NCBI GenBank assembly: GCA_013396635.1
Contig: WBMW01000227.1
Coordinates: forward strand, 1-64,000
DNA: 64,000 nt
From: Penelope pileata
Taxonomy: Eukaryota > Chordata > Aves > Galliformes > Cracidae
Direction of reading: 5' to 3'
Made by a program: the position numbers and the translations under genes
Shown: piece by piece, positions 12,053 to 24,724 of the stretch
Layout of the letters: every line of letters starts with the position of its first letter
How positions within the stretch are numbered: position 1 is the first letter of the stretch
The notes under the pieces: generated by a model
The model's database searches: none
Seen by the model: the letters and a program-made list of their open reading frames with translations, nothing else
Told to the model about the DNA's origin: nothing

Positions 12053-14624
12053 CATTATTTCTGTCATACATTATCTGTTTCTGTGGTTTAACTCACCATA
12101 TGCAAATATTCTCAGGAAACAACAGCGATTTATACATATCGATGTCCAGTTCAGTACAACTCCACTGACATCACAGGACCCGCAAGAGACCAATATCTCT
12201 GACAAGAAAGATAGCAGAGGCCAATCTTGCTTTTCTTGCTTTAGGATCAAAAGGAAATGTAGCAAGAAGCTGTGGGAACTACAGGAAACAGCAGTATTAG
12301 CTACTCGAAATTGTCAGGAAAGACTAAATTGCAAAAAGCTTCTTTTGTCTAGGAGATATCTGCTGGGGGAGGGGTAGCGGTGGCCAGGACAGCGCAGGCC
12401 TCACACTGCCGCTCTCCTGCAGTGCGAAGAGAAAAGCACTGGGCTGGTTCAGCCGGAAATATGAGCAATGTATGTACAGGCACATTCGTCTCAGCATTTC
12501 CACAGTTTTTTGTGGGCTTGGAGCTGCCAGGAGAATTAACCCCCAGCTGACCACCACAGAGTCCACGCTCACAGCTGTCCCAGTGGCCGGGGCTCCAGTC
12601 CTGCCCTCAGCTCTGAAACCTCAGAGGTTACACAGCACACAAAGATGACATGCAACAGCTCTTTGTAGACAAAGAGAACCTGCATGAGATCAGACCATGT
12701 TTGAAGCTGCAAGTTATTTATTATTTTTAACCAGGGCAAAAATGATGTCCAGGAGAAGCGTGTTTTCTGAATATTTGGTTCCAAGCATGAAGCCTATTCT
12801 GCGAGAGAGCAGCTGCTGCCCCAGCAGCCTAAACCTTGCATTTCAGTGACACGAGGCTAAGGCAGGACCATAATCACATAAGTGTTTGAGAGAAGTAACT
12901 TAGAAAATCAAAGCTTATCAATCAGGTCTGCCAAAATATCTAGGCCTGAGGGCAAGTTCAATCATCTTAAAATTCCTTAGGTTGTTGAAAATAAACAGAA
13001 AGCATATAACTGAGCCAGATTTTAAGCAATGATAAAACATTGCCACAAAATGAAACAATTTGTAGATGGAGAAGAGCTGAAAAACCATCGAGTCATACTG
13101 CACTTCTAAGGCTTTAAAATCCCCTCAGAAGAGAAGAATACACCTCCAAGTCTAAATCAAGAGCAGCACTTTATTTTGAAATTGCTTTCCAAGACATGAT
13201 AGTTCTAAAAGTAGCTACTTCAAAGAATGGAGAAAGTGGTTTATTTCAAGTCTGGAGTGTTCTCAAAAATCAGCAGCTTTATCTAATACACAGAAAGTCC
13301 TATTTTGAGCAGGAATCATACATATCACCCACAACTGAAGTTATTGCAAGACCATAAAAGAAAGTAGTGCTTTATAAAACTTGGTTTGGTGGTTGACCAT
13401 GTCATCCATGCAGGCCCCAGCTTTCCATCATTACCTTAAATAAAATATAGGCCTCCAATAAAATTGCTTTTTACAAAACCAATACTGTTATAATAGCACA
13501 GAAGGTTAGACAATGCATCCTGCAATCCAATTTGTGGTTCACATTAAGCTATAGACAACAATAACTAATTCCACATGTGAGACAGACCTCCCGTGGGGGA
13601 GAGGGGGTTAATCAAATCAGTAATGGGAAAAGAGAGGTCTCCTTATTTTAGTATAACAAACCCCCTGTACTAACACTGTGTTGATCTGGTAAAATGTTAC
13701 CATACCATAGCAGAGGAACATAAATGGAACACACATCTGGTTTAGTTATTTCTATAACGCAGTTTGCACACATAAACCACACAGCAATAAATATTTTATC
13801 ATTACCATTATATTAAAAATGAATTTTAAATGCATTTACCCCATCTTCTTAATGGCTAATGTTGTCCAGCTCCATTCTCACTTAAAAAAAAGTAAAGAGG
13901 AAAAAAGGACAGCACAGTTGGGTTTATAATAGCTTTGCACTACTAATTGCACAGAAGACTGCATACAGCAATCTTGATTAATGGCTCTGCTCTCAAGCTG
14001 GGGACCGCAAACACAAAAGAATTAGGCCTCTGGATCTGCATAGTTTCTATAATTACAAACTTGATCACAGCCCTCTGTCGCATTCAGATTCCCCCTCCCA
14101 TCCCTACACTTCTGGTAGTTTAACTTGTGCAAGTCTAACTGCTGACAGGTGCAAGCATTAGATACACATAATACATGACAACTCAATCAATCTGCATACC
14201 TGCTACACAGCTTACGGTAGAAACAACTCAAGGTCTAAAATGCTGAAAATCAAAACAAAATCCCAGCTCTCTCTTCAATAAGCAACGCTTTGTCCCAGTA
14301 CAGAGCCACATTTTTTTTAATTGCTTTCACTCCAAACAACTTACTTACAACTGTAATAAATGCACTTTCATCAAATTCTGCTGACTTAAAGACAGCAAAT
14401 ACATTCTTATCAGAGTACACTTCAAAAGTGAGTCAGACAGAATACAACAGAGCTAACCAAATCAAACTGGGATCAGACTGACAACTTTGCCAGCCAGAGC
14501 ACAAGTATTGTGGGCAGGCAACAAGAGTTGGCAAAGGGAAAAAGATCAGCAGCCAAGTTCTACTGAATAACCAGTACATAGATGACAGGCAAAAGAGCTG
14601 GATAGTTTAATAAGTAGCTATGAT

Positions 14625-14644
14625 ATACACTTTTAAAAGTGTAT
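14625..14644. repeat. Perfect 20-base palindrome
   Basis: The two 10-base halves (atacactttt / aaaagtgtat) are exact complements with no spacer. No protein motif is recognised. Confidence 0.9.
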
Positions 14645-14762
14645 TAAAAATAGCTTTTAAAAAATGAGTAATATCATCTGCTCTGCTGGTGGTCCTGCTC
14701 TGCAGCTGCCTCATTCAGAAGCCCTGCCAGTCCATTCAAAATGCAATGGGATGTTGTCATGG

Positions 14763-14783
14763 ATTTGATGTGGCACATCAAAT
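14763..14783. repeat. Inverted repeat, 10-base arms and 1-base loop
   Basis: The arms atttgatgtg and cacatcaaat flank a single g. Confidence 0.9.
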
Positions 14784-16624
14784 GACACATCACAGACTCA
14801 CCATGATAACAGGTATGAGCCCAGTAAACAGCTACTGGTCTTGTGTAGGAGCCACCATTTCGTATCTATTTGACGCTTGGCCCAACGATAAGAACAAGAT
14901 GAAAAAAACAACTGGCTTGTCACTCTCATGCCATCTCTACCACCTGCTGGAGCATTTTTAAGCTGCTTTTGCCAGCTCGTTCTCATTGGCCATTGTGAAG
15001 GCACTCAGTGGTTTTACCATTCCTTATACACAATTAATTGGGTCTCATTTCCCCCAGTGGTGTGTTCTTAAAAGGCTTATAGATGACAAAAGCCCAAATC
15101 CTTAACCACCCATTGCCCCCAAACCCTTCACTCTCAGTTTGCACCTCAACTTTCCTCAAAATATTTCCCAGTATAGCTGTTCACACAGATGAGTTGATTC
15201 AGGTTTAAAATAATTCATAAAGCCATATCTGAGATATTTGTTTTGTTTTAAAGGGTTTTTTATTACCAGCATTTCCTCTCTGTTCCAGTTTGCAGCACAG
15301 CATATGAAACAGATGTGTCAGCTCAGCTGGACAGTGTTTAGCTTAAGGTTAGGTACATTGAAATGGGTAGCTCCTTTCTGCCATTCCATTGCAAGGATGC
15401 CATGGCACGCTGTCTGTTCTGCTATGGGTTTCATATTGTTACTGTACACTTACTTAGAACAGATTTAAGCTAACCATCTCTTAAAATTATTTTCCTCTCT
15501 TCCTTGGCTCCGTTCTACACTTTTCCTCTCCTAATCAAAAGACCATAATTTTATTCGGGACTGCCCTTTGTGACGTCTGATGTTTTTCCTTCTACAATCG
15601 CCTTTCCACATTGAGAAAATGAAAAGCACAAGTTCCAGACCAGGTAAATTGCTTCATTTCTTTCTAACAGTCCAGACATTCCGGAAAACGTTTCTGAAAC
15701 AAGATAGGGTTTTGTTTGGTGGGTTTTTTGTTTGTTTTGTTTGAAACTGTATTCTGGTTTCAAAACGCTTCAGCCAGAGGATAACTCAGGATTACTCGTC
15801 TGTAGATGGCTACTGACACGCAAGTTGCAATGCAGGAATGTCTTTTCAAGCAGAAAATCATAGGCAAGAACATTAAAGAAAAAAAATAAAACTCTTAATC
15901 CAAAAGTTGGTTTTGTTTGCGCAAGGAGGAAAGAATTTTTTAGATCTTACCAGGAACACATTTTAAGGCCAAAGCAACAAGGAAAAGGCAACACCCAAAC
16001 AATCTCAAAGAATGTGGGGTTGAAAATGGTTATATACTCTGGCTTCTTACTTGGATTTTTTTTTAATACAATATTTAAAAATAAACGAGCTTGTCTTTAC
16101 CATTGTATGTACAAACACACAGAATCAAACTAAAACCAAAGATTTTAGCAAGGAAATCTAGCTCTGTTCTTACTAATCATTTCAGAAGAGACAAAAATAT
16201 CACTTTAAAATATCATTCTTGCATAATAATTTCAAATTTATGTGAAAATAAATCTAAAAAGTCATTTCAAATCAACAAGACAGCAGTTCTTTACCAAATA
16301 CTAGAATTTCTTTTGAGTGAGAAATCAGATTTTTAAATCAATGTGATTGAAACAAACTGAAAAGCCTTATTTTATTTTATCGCTATACTTAGTTATGTCT
16401 CACTGAAAAATGAGACAACAGGTGTCCCCCATGAAACATTTTCCTTTTGTTAAGTCGTCATTTTTCTGAAGGAAAAGCAATCCACTGAAAGAAAAATTAT
16501 ACTCATTCAGCTCATTCATTAGTACAGCAACTAATGGGATCAAGTCTTGATTTCAGCTAGGGTATATGGATATCACTAAAATACATGAGCTTTGGGGAAG
16601 GGATAGACGGGGGGATTGATGGGC

Positions 16625-16641
16625 TTTATTTATTTATTTAT
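16625..16641. repeat. (TTTA)4 microsatellite
   Basis: Four TTTA units plus one extra T, directly followed by an imperfect unit. Confidence 0.85.
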
Positions 16642-17237
16642 GTTTATTTCACTTGCTAATTTGTGGGCTAGATGTTAGAAAATGAGAAATACTTGGTTTG
16701 GTAAGGCAATAGAACATATGGGTCACAGCTTGTAATAGGGGAAGAAAAAAATACGTGCCAAAGATGTACACCCAGGTTCTGTGCATCTCTGTTAAACTAG
16801 AACAATAAAAGCTCTATCTTTGCCTCAGGGAGCCTGTAGATGGTATCAGCTGCCGCACTTGCCTGCCCGACCAAACTAAGCTGAGTTTGCAAGATACAAG
16901 ATAAGAGCATGAATGAATTCTTTGCAAATGGCAGCCAGACATCCAGTGCTTGACAGTAAACAGAATGAGGAGGGAGCTGCTGGTAGCAAAGAAAGTGATT
17001 TAAAAAAATACACTCCCAGCGTCAAGTAATAGTAATGGGTTTAAATAGCACACTGTTTAAACAAAATCTAAAAAATCCTTGCTAAACTGCTTTAAAGATA
17101 TTTTCAGTATGAGACATCTGTGCTTACTTTTCAGAGTTGACAAAACTACTAAGAATTATTGTGTGCTTGAAAACTCATTTAGCACCTGATTAACAGTGAC
17201 TGGTTCTTTACAAATAGCTTATGGGAAAGAAAAGGAG

Positions 17238-17243
17238 ACTCAC
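17238..17243 (-). other. TMTC2: Splice donor of the TMTC2 exon
   Basis: The minus strand reads AAG|GTGAGT, close to the ideal U1 match. The exon ends on a complete lysine codon, so the following intron is phase 0. Reading on gives VSLLFFPISYL and then a stop, which is intron read-through. Confidence 0.92.
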
Positions 17244-17814
17244 CTTGTATAAAGAAGGAATGATTTGATGCATTTTCAACTGATGAAATACAAAGATATC
17301 ATACACCGCTGAAATTGCCAGAACAGTCACTCCCTGTTCCTTCCACAGCATGCTGCATCCAGCACACAGTCCTGCTCCCAAGATCCAGCCCCAAGTTCTA
17401 GCTGAGGAATTTCTCGTAGAGCAGTGTTTCACATAACACATCAGGGAAAGCAGAAAGAAGAGGCAGGCTCCAATGTCTGCCCTCCCCACAATCCCCGCTA
17501 CTGCTTCAGTGTGGATCGGATGGGATGCAAACAGCAGACCAGCTATCAAGGTCCAGTATCCATCCCCAAAGAGGATCCTGGAGAAGTTTGTGAAAAGGCC
17601 TGTGACTGCAGCATGCAACAGGACGTTTACAAGATGGTAGCCCCAGGGGTCCATCCCTCCAATGGCATGGTTGATGCGGAAAGAGAGCGTGCAGAGAGGT
17701 CTGTATGACTTGTGGCTCCCACTGTGAGTGAGAAGCGTTCCCCAGAAGTCATTGTAGAATATGTGGGTCCACGGCGTCTCTGGCAGAAGGTCCTGGTTTG
17801 TCTTGATAGCTCGA
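17244..17814 (-). CDS. TMTC2: TMTC2 internal coding exon (second coding exon), 190 codons
   Basis: The exon encodes part of TMTC2, an endoplasmic-reticulum multispanning protein of the TMTC family, whose members have a GT-C-like membrane half and C-terminal TPRs and are linked to O-mannosylation of cadherins; TMTC2 has also been tied to ER calcium handling. Seen here: after one base completing a split codon come RAIKTNQDLLPETPW, then NDFWGTLLTHSGSHKSYRPL (residues 21-40), then the family motif HPIHTEAVAGIVGRAD (98-113). Five hydrophobic stretches lie near residues 57-78, 86-100, 112-130, 139-155 and 161-178. The exon ends in PSLYK at a codon boundary. By recall it matches human TMTC2 almost residue for residue and would cover about residues 29-218; TMTC1 differs clearly in the same segment. 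The open frame runs past both ends into intron, so a methionine 5 codons upstream of the acceptor is not a start. The true start codon, the acidic DD pair expected just before this exon, and all TPRs are outside the window. Confidence 0.95.
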
Positions 17815-17840
17815 CTACAAAAGACAAATAAAAACTTCAT
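17815..17840 (-). other. TMTC2: Splice acceptor and pyrimidine tract of the TMTC2 exon
   Basis: On the minus strand the bases before the exon are pyrimidine rich (TTTTTATTTGTCTTTTGTAG) and end in AG at 17816-17815. The first exon base, 17814, completes a split serine codon, as expected from the DDS-RAIK junction of TMTC2. The intron is therefore phase 2 here. Confidence 0.9.
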
Positions 17841-19980
17841 TTCAATAGAAGGAAAAAGACATAAATAGAAGGCTGTGAAAATGTAATCACACTGCTACAA
17901 CAACAAAGAATGGCATTGTTTTGATGTTGCTTTAATTCAAGTTTTGAATTTCTACCGGAGGTGTTAGAGAAAGTCCACATCTATTGACTTTTCACTAAAG
18001 CAAAATTTCCATATAAATTGGCTTTTAAAACATTAGAAACAGATGTTATGCTGCTTGCATTAAATTAAAACACTCTTCAGCGGCATTCATCTGAGTCTAA
18101 CCCAGGAGTAATCGGCTAAGATTTGATGAGTTGTAATTAAAATGTAAAAGAAATATGAAAAACTGACAAACATTATTGTTGAAGCAACAGATCCTCCAGT
18201 AATTCAGAACAAAAACCCCAACTGGCCTTTTTTTAACTGAAATTTTAATTTAGGTGTTGGAATTAATCTCACTGAGTTAGATGAACAATAAACACAGAAG
18301 TCAGTAAGAGCATGCAAATCTCTGGTGCTATATGGGCACTCCCACAATTCTCTCATACAATATTTTGACAGACAACATTTTCAGCTAACACCTTGCTGGA
18401 GGTAGACAGCAGAATATTTTACAGATGATTACATCTTCTCCTTATATTTCTTAAAATTGAGGAAAAACATTTTTTATGTTGTATTAGCTTATGAATTCCT
18501 GCCTGTGTCAGCTTGATTGGGAGGAAAAAAAACCTGCAGTTTTCAGCATTTTTGTTTCCAACCACCCTGGCAAGGACTGGTGCCAACCGTTAGCAGTCTC
18601 CATGTCTAATTCAATATTGTAAAAATCTGTCCCCTATGTTTGCACAAATCTGATCATTTGCATTTAAAATTTATGCTGTAGGAGAAGGCGTGAGACCTCT
18701 TTAGTTCAAAAAGATGACAAGAATTCAATTAATTCCTTGTCTTCATAACCAAAGTTAAATTTAAGCAATTCTTTAAAGGTGCTTTGTTGTTCATATTGAG
18801 CTTAACTCATTTAGCATTTATTTTATTGGGGTAATTAAGAATCCAGCCAGCTCAAGACTCTGCTATTAAAAATATTAAACAAGAGAGATGATTTATCTCT
18901 AATCATCATTAGATGATTCTCATCTAATTGTCTCTTCTAAACTCATTCTCTCTTCCTTCTTTTCCAAAAAAATTATTCCCATAATTAATCATTTTTCAAT
19001 TCAGATGAGAAAGCAAAAAATGGTGTGAAATTCAGGCCAACACTGGAAGTGCATTAGTCGAATTTATTCACCCAGATTCCTCTTACATTCTCACTCCCCC
19101 CAATAAAACAAGTCCTTTGCAACCTGTATCCAAACCTCAATTTTTATTCTGTTAGTTTCAGGAATGTTGTGTTGTTCATTAATGGAAAATGCTCAGACAC
19201 TGATATACTATGCCACAGAATCTCCATGCAAATACCCTAAATAACTAGCAGCTCAGCCCGTCCATTGTGCAGCACACATTGCTGTAATGCTTTCAGACAT
19301 GTTTCCTCTCGGCATGTCCTTTTGTCTCTGTGCACATGGAGGTTATGAAGAGGTCAGCTTAAATCCTTTAAAGATCTGATGATGCCTTCTAGAATGCTTG
19401 AAAAATTTCATTTTGATTTCTGCTTATGCAGTGGATTGGGTTGCTTCTATTTGTTTTCCCAACCCCACACACATTTTTCTCATTTTAGTCTAGTCACAGA
19501 AGAACACTGGAAGAAAACAAGATCTTTGTTTTCACATTATTTATCTTGTCCTTTGGAGGAGTCGTTTCCTGAAACCTAAGTCCTCTGTTTGTGATTTCAG
19601 TTTGTAGTAGCACTCTCAGAGTCATAAAAAAAAAATCTAGGAATTTGATAAAAGTAAAGCAGGTGTTAGGCTAGAAATAGTCCTTTCTCTCTAAGAAAAG
19701 CACAGTGTCTAAGACTCCAGGCTCCCGAGCAGTGAGCAGAGCTAACAAAGGCTATCAGATGTCAGGATTTAGAGCTGAAACCTTGAATTATCAAAGCATT
19801 TTTTATTAGGGAAATGGTAAGGAAATAAGTGGCAGTAACACTGCAACTGTAACTGCCCTCCCCTGCACTCTGACATAAAAAGACTACATGGCACTCAGGT
19901 CACTCCCAGGAAATGGTAGGGTTTTATTTTATCTTTTGCAAGTGTGCCTACTTCCAATTCTTGAAGCCATGCAACCACTT

Positions 19981-20006
19981 AAAAAAAAAAAGAAAAAAAA
20001 AAAAAA
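19981..20006. repeat. A-run (A11 G A14)
   Basis: Twenty-six bases of A with a single G at 19992. Confidence 0.95.
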
Positions 20007-21743
20007 CCTGTATACATCTATAAAACACATCTATGTACACGTATATAAATGTACAAATGCATAAAACAACTCCATGCTGCAGTTAAGGGAAAGGAACCAC
20101 CACGTCCCTTCAAGGGAACAGCTGCTGCACCAGTCCTTCCCACGCAGTGCGTATCCCCTTATTGGTTTTTCCTTGCCAAAGGTAAACTGTTTTCCTCAAA
20201 GTCATAAAAAAAAAACCCTATTGTACCTTCTGATTGCATGAATTCAGTCAAATTTCATTTACAGCCTTAGCAACAAACTTTGATGTAAGCTCGATCCTTT
20301 CCTGTTCAGTCCTGTTTGTATTAAAAATCAATCAATCAGCAGCAAGCCCTGCAGATACAGTATTGATCATGTTGTATTTAGCTACAAAATTCAGCAGACA
20401 ACTGTGAAATATATGTATTTTTTCATGCACGTGAAGGTAACAATCTAATACCTGTCAGTATGAAAAATACAGAAACTGTTGGTTCCAGCTTACTTCGTGG
20501 CCCAGTCCTATCAAATGTCCTGTCTACAAGACAGGACATGAAACAAAGTTAAAAGTTTGAATATAACAACAACAAAGTCTGGTTAGTGCTTTGGGATACT
20601 GGAAAAAGCTAATACAAGAGATGAAGCTAGATTTCCTACAGCAAATCAGCATGTCTTGCATAGGCTGCTAGTTAACCTTTAACTACTACCCTGTTTCACA
20701 TTTTAAAACGTGACAAAAGAAACACTTGGACAACATTAAACTTGACTGCGCAAGAGGATGCAGAAATGTGAACACCCGAGATACCAGAGTCAGGCAGCTC
20801 TATGTCATTTTCTTCTCAAAGTTAAAAGTGGCAAAGTTCTCCAGCTCCAGCCACAGGCCCCCGAGCCAGGCCCTCCTGCAGGCCCACAGCCCACCCGGCC
20901 CTGGCCCTGACCCTGCTCCAGGCTGACAAGGCCCCATCTTTCTTTAATTACTAAATTAACAATCTATTAATTCTGCTGCAGTACCGATGCTTAGTCACCG
21001 ATTTCAATGGCAGTTTTGAAAGCAGTTCCTCTTGATGCCCTGACAGGCAGTATTGACGTGTCCTTTATAATGCCTCTGCTTTCACAGTGACCGGGGCTCT
21101 CTACAGATAGAAAATGTTATTAGTTGCTGACTCCAGGAAAGACTCTGGGATAAACGAAACTACAAAACGCCTTTTTAGCCTTGTCTTCTCCTTCTCCTTC
21201 ACTCACAGTTTACCTCCAGGTTATGTCCCACAGATTAGTCCAATCTTGCTAATGGGCATAACAAGAGAAACTCGCCAACTGCACTCATCACTCTTAGAAA
21301 GAGCTGTAAACTCTGCTCTCGCTAAAAGGCAGTGGGTCACAAGGGAAAGCCATTTTTCAAAGCTCCAACACAACTGGCATTTTTACTTTCAAGCAGCTTC
21401 AGATAAGGCTTGCAGACTCAGCCAGAGAACTCGCTTTCGTCAATTTTTAATGCCTGCCCATTTCACGCATCCCGGGAGAGTGGGATATCTTATTCAGTGT
21501 ACAACAAATGGATCAGTTTGAAAGGGGAAGAAAGAAGAATCATAGCCAGCTATCAATACTTTGAAAATGGAAGTCTGAAGAAAGACAAAAGCTGCACAGG
21601 CGAATCATTTGCTTATATACTCAAAAGATTCCTTCTGCCTCCTGCTATAAACTGCTGATTTGCCTGGGTCAGTACACACCTTCAGCACAATTCAAGTAAG
21701 ATTTTTTTCATTAAACTCAAATAATACCAGAGATACAGCAGTT

Positions 21744-21773
21744 CACACATACACATATATATGCATATACACA
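21744..21773. repeat. 30-base alternating purine-pyrimidine run
   Basis: The run is made of CA and TA steps with a central atatgcatat palindrome. It is an impure microsatellite. Confidence 0.75.
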
Positions 21774-22065
21774 AAAAAAGCCCAGATGTTTTTAAAATTA
21801 ACAGCTCTGTATGTCCTGAACTTCTGCACTGGTGCTAAACTGATCCAGGTGTTAACACCAGGGTAAAAAAACAGATGCAACATTCTAAAGTGATTTAACG
21901 CATTAAGCCATATGTCCAGCTTCAATATTGCTAATGGTCCCCATATGCTTAAAATGAACATCAGTATTTGAAGTACGGAACATATTTTTAAGAAAAAGGA
22001 GAACTCCCAAATGTGCACAGAGGAAGCTATTGCCCAGCCTTCTCTCACATAAAATAGATAGGCAG

Positions 22066-22092
22066 TGATGGACTGGCTGTGATGGACTGGCA
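22066..22092. repeat. Short tandem duplication (14-base unit)
   Basis: The unit tgatggactggctg is followed at once by a second, incomplete copy. Confidence 0.75.
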
Positions 22093-24691
22093 AGTCTCTA
22101 CTTGGAGGTTCTTCCTTGGTTTTCCTCAAAATCATTTTAGAATATTTCTCATTTACTCTCTTTTCATAAATAGTAATGGAAAAGAACCCTAGAGCATTTT
22201 TACAGTAGATCTTAACAAGTTATGCTAAGGATTCTTACAAGACTTTATGTTACGTGTAGAGATGACAAGCCTGAAAACACGGCCAGAGCCTCCTCTGTAT
22301 AAACAGCTTCACATCCCTGAATGTACAGCAGTCAAATCTACCCCTCCAAAGCACTTACAGGCTATCTGTTAGGCAGGCATGTGGTCAGAAAGCAGGCAAT
22401 CAATAGAGGTTGTCATACTTTTGACAATTCTCATACTTGCTCAAAGACTAAAATATACACGTAGTCTGTATTGATAAAGAAAAAAATCAGAAAGTACCAT
22501 CTAGTGCATAGACATGTCTTAAGAGTAATAAGCGTAAGCATGTGAAAACTCATTCATCTAAATGTTTAATTATAGACTCGAGCTATTTACCAGTCTTGCA
22601 GATTTCTGGCAGCAATCACATCTTGCACATTTTGTATTAAAGTTCATTCCTTCTCAATATTTGTGAAAGCAGAATTTATCTGCAACACTAGCAGGCTGTA
22701 AAATTTTATCCACGCTGGTTTTCAAAAAAAGGTATCTATATTGTATATTGACTAGGGACACCCGCAGGAGACCAAATTCTATGCATCCTCTGGGTTTCAG
22801 GTTGCAGCTTTTAGTTTCTCTGAAGAACAAATTTTCTTAGGTGAATCCCTAAGGAATGGACAATAACTCAGCTGTTTTCAGATGGGAAATACTGGGTAAC
22901 AACTAGCTAAGTGATGTATTCAATCCTGAGTTGCCAGCTCTCAGAACAGGACTACACATTTCAAACAGATTGCAAAAGAACACCAACATGCAAATAATTT
23001 TTTACACTAAAGTAAAACCTAACATAACAAAAGGAAAATGAAGTGCCAGTAAACTAGTCCCAAGCTAACTTCTGCGAACAATTTGATCCATTTCTAACTA
23101 TGTAGAAATACCTGAATGCATCAAATTCAGAGCTCATGCATGGAAGACAACATTCCTATCTTGTACAACTGCTAGCGAAAGCTATTAATTATGCATTTAG
23201 GATTGGATAATATATAAATATATAATAATATTATTGAAAGATTTTGTGCTATTACTGTCCTTTAACAGTAATATCAAAGCCAACCTAAGTTTAATATCAG
23301 AACAAATATGAACTACAGCAGTACCATAAGCAGTGTTTTTCTCATAAAACTTCTTGGGTGATATTTTCCTGAATTAGATATAAGCAGAATGGAAAGATGC
23401 ATGAGTGAGACAACTATACTATACACCCACATGCTTGCGACTGCCATCAAAAATGAAGGCAAAGTGAAAAATCAACCACCAAAAATTCAAAAATCAAACA
23501 ACAAAATCACAGACAAAGGTAATTGTATCACAATACATAAAGATCTTGTATCAAAGTATAGATGTAGACTTTCTAAGATTTTTCTGAACTGTACAATGTC
23601 TTTTAAAGGAATTGATCTTTTAAAATACACAGTGCAAATTTGCAGAGTATCATGGAAAAAAATACATTTAACAAGGCAACCTCAATTCTGCCAGTTGTGG
23701 CTTGATTCTTCCAACAGTAGGCTGCAATTCAGCAGCCCACTGGGTGCAGCCTTCTAGACTTCTCTAACTTTGCGACTGAAGATGCACAGTGTTATTCTGA
23801 AGAAGGAAGGACATCTTGAACAGGTGGTGGGAGCTACATACAACACTGACTGCTGTTGAGCACCGCTTTAACTAAACTGAAGCACGCTGCTAGCATTGAT
23901 TTTCTTATTGACTAAAAGAGCTTTGAAAACTTTAAGCAACCAAAAGTTCAAAACATTTTGGTTACAAGAAGTTTGAGATGGCCTGAAAAACCTTTTCCTC
24001 CAGGAACATAAATATTTCAAAAGCTAACTGTAAAGGCTTCAAACTGTACTCTTCTCCATACTATAAGCCCTTTCATTTCTAAGTGTGTCCTCATATGCTG
24101 AAAGAATCTGTCCTTAATGTTAACCCTACGCGCAGCTCACTCCCTCTCAGTTCAATCTTTTACCTGACATAACAAACACTAGAAGAGGGACTACACAAAA
24201 TACAAAATAATCATATTGACTACCTGGTACGGGACTAGTTGATTATTCAGATATATGTAAAAAACACGCTGCATGGAAGTGAGAAAAGTAATTAATATTT
24301 TCTGCTGCTGAACAATGGGATACCATAAGATTCCTCTCAGGAGGTGGAAGATATGCACAGAGGGAGAAGAGAGGCTCCTGTCATCGTGTGTGCTCCCTGA
24401 GTTTCTTAACCACAGTGTGTACAGCAGGTCTATGAAGAAACATTTATTGAAAAATGCTTAAATTACTAAACCAGAAAATGCTTTCTGTTTTTCTCACAGC
24501 TGTTTGATAAGCTAACATCTCTCCCAACTACACTACATAACAAAAAATTGCTAATTCCGTTCCTCTAAGACTTCAAGGTATTATCTGATAACATATTATC
24601 TCAAATACACATTAAAAGTTATTCTTTACAAATATTCTTCAGTGCCAAACTACTGCCTGGCAATAGCTCATGACTCGCTTATTTTATACAA

Positions 24692-24724
24692 GTGCGCGCA
24701 CACACACATATATATGTATGTGTG
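24692..24724. repeat. 33-base alternating purine-pyrimidine run
   Basis: Purine and pyrimidine alternate without a break through GTGCGCGC, a CA stretch, a TA stretch and GTATGTGTG. The GC/CA part is the classic composition for Z-DNA. The second half also contains an inverted repeat, cacacata / tatgtgtg. Confidence 0.8.

Larger units (their letters stand above)
1..17243 (-). other. TMTC2: TMTC2 intron 2 (5' part; continues beyond position 1)
   Basis: This stretch follows the exon in transcription order. It is AT rich, and no open frame in it resembles the next part of TMTC2 (the segment after PSLYK), so the next exon is outside the window. Apart from the small CR1 tail near 8.07 kb, the Galluhop-like element at 11.5-12.05 kb, a telomere-like motif near 5.5 kb, short homopolymers and inverted repeats listed separately, I see nothing recognisable. 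Conserved non-coding elements could be present but cannot be seen without an alignment. Confidence 0.85.

Noticed and set aside
17424..17708. Plus-strand open frame of 94 codons across the TMTC2 exon
   Set aside because: It is the antisense shadow of the real exon.
17244..17840. Start of the 210-codon frame taken as a gene start (methionine at 17838-17840)
   Set aside because: The methionine lies upstream of a good splice acceptor, and the family protein continues to the left of this exon from exon 1.
21114..21521. 135-codon open frame on the plus strand
   Set aside because: No family resemblance, and the composition is like the surrounding intron.
21743..22135. 130-codon open frame on the minus strand with hydrophobic stretches
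   Set aside because: Hydrophobicity follows from T-rich codons. It overlaps a microsatellite and has no recognisable motif.
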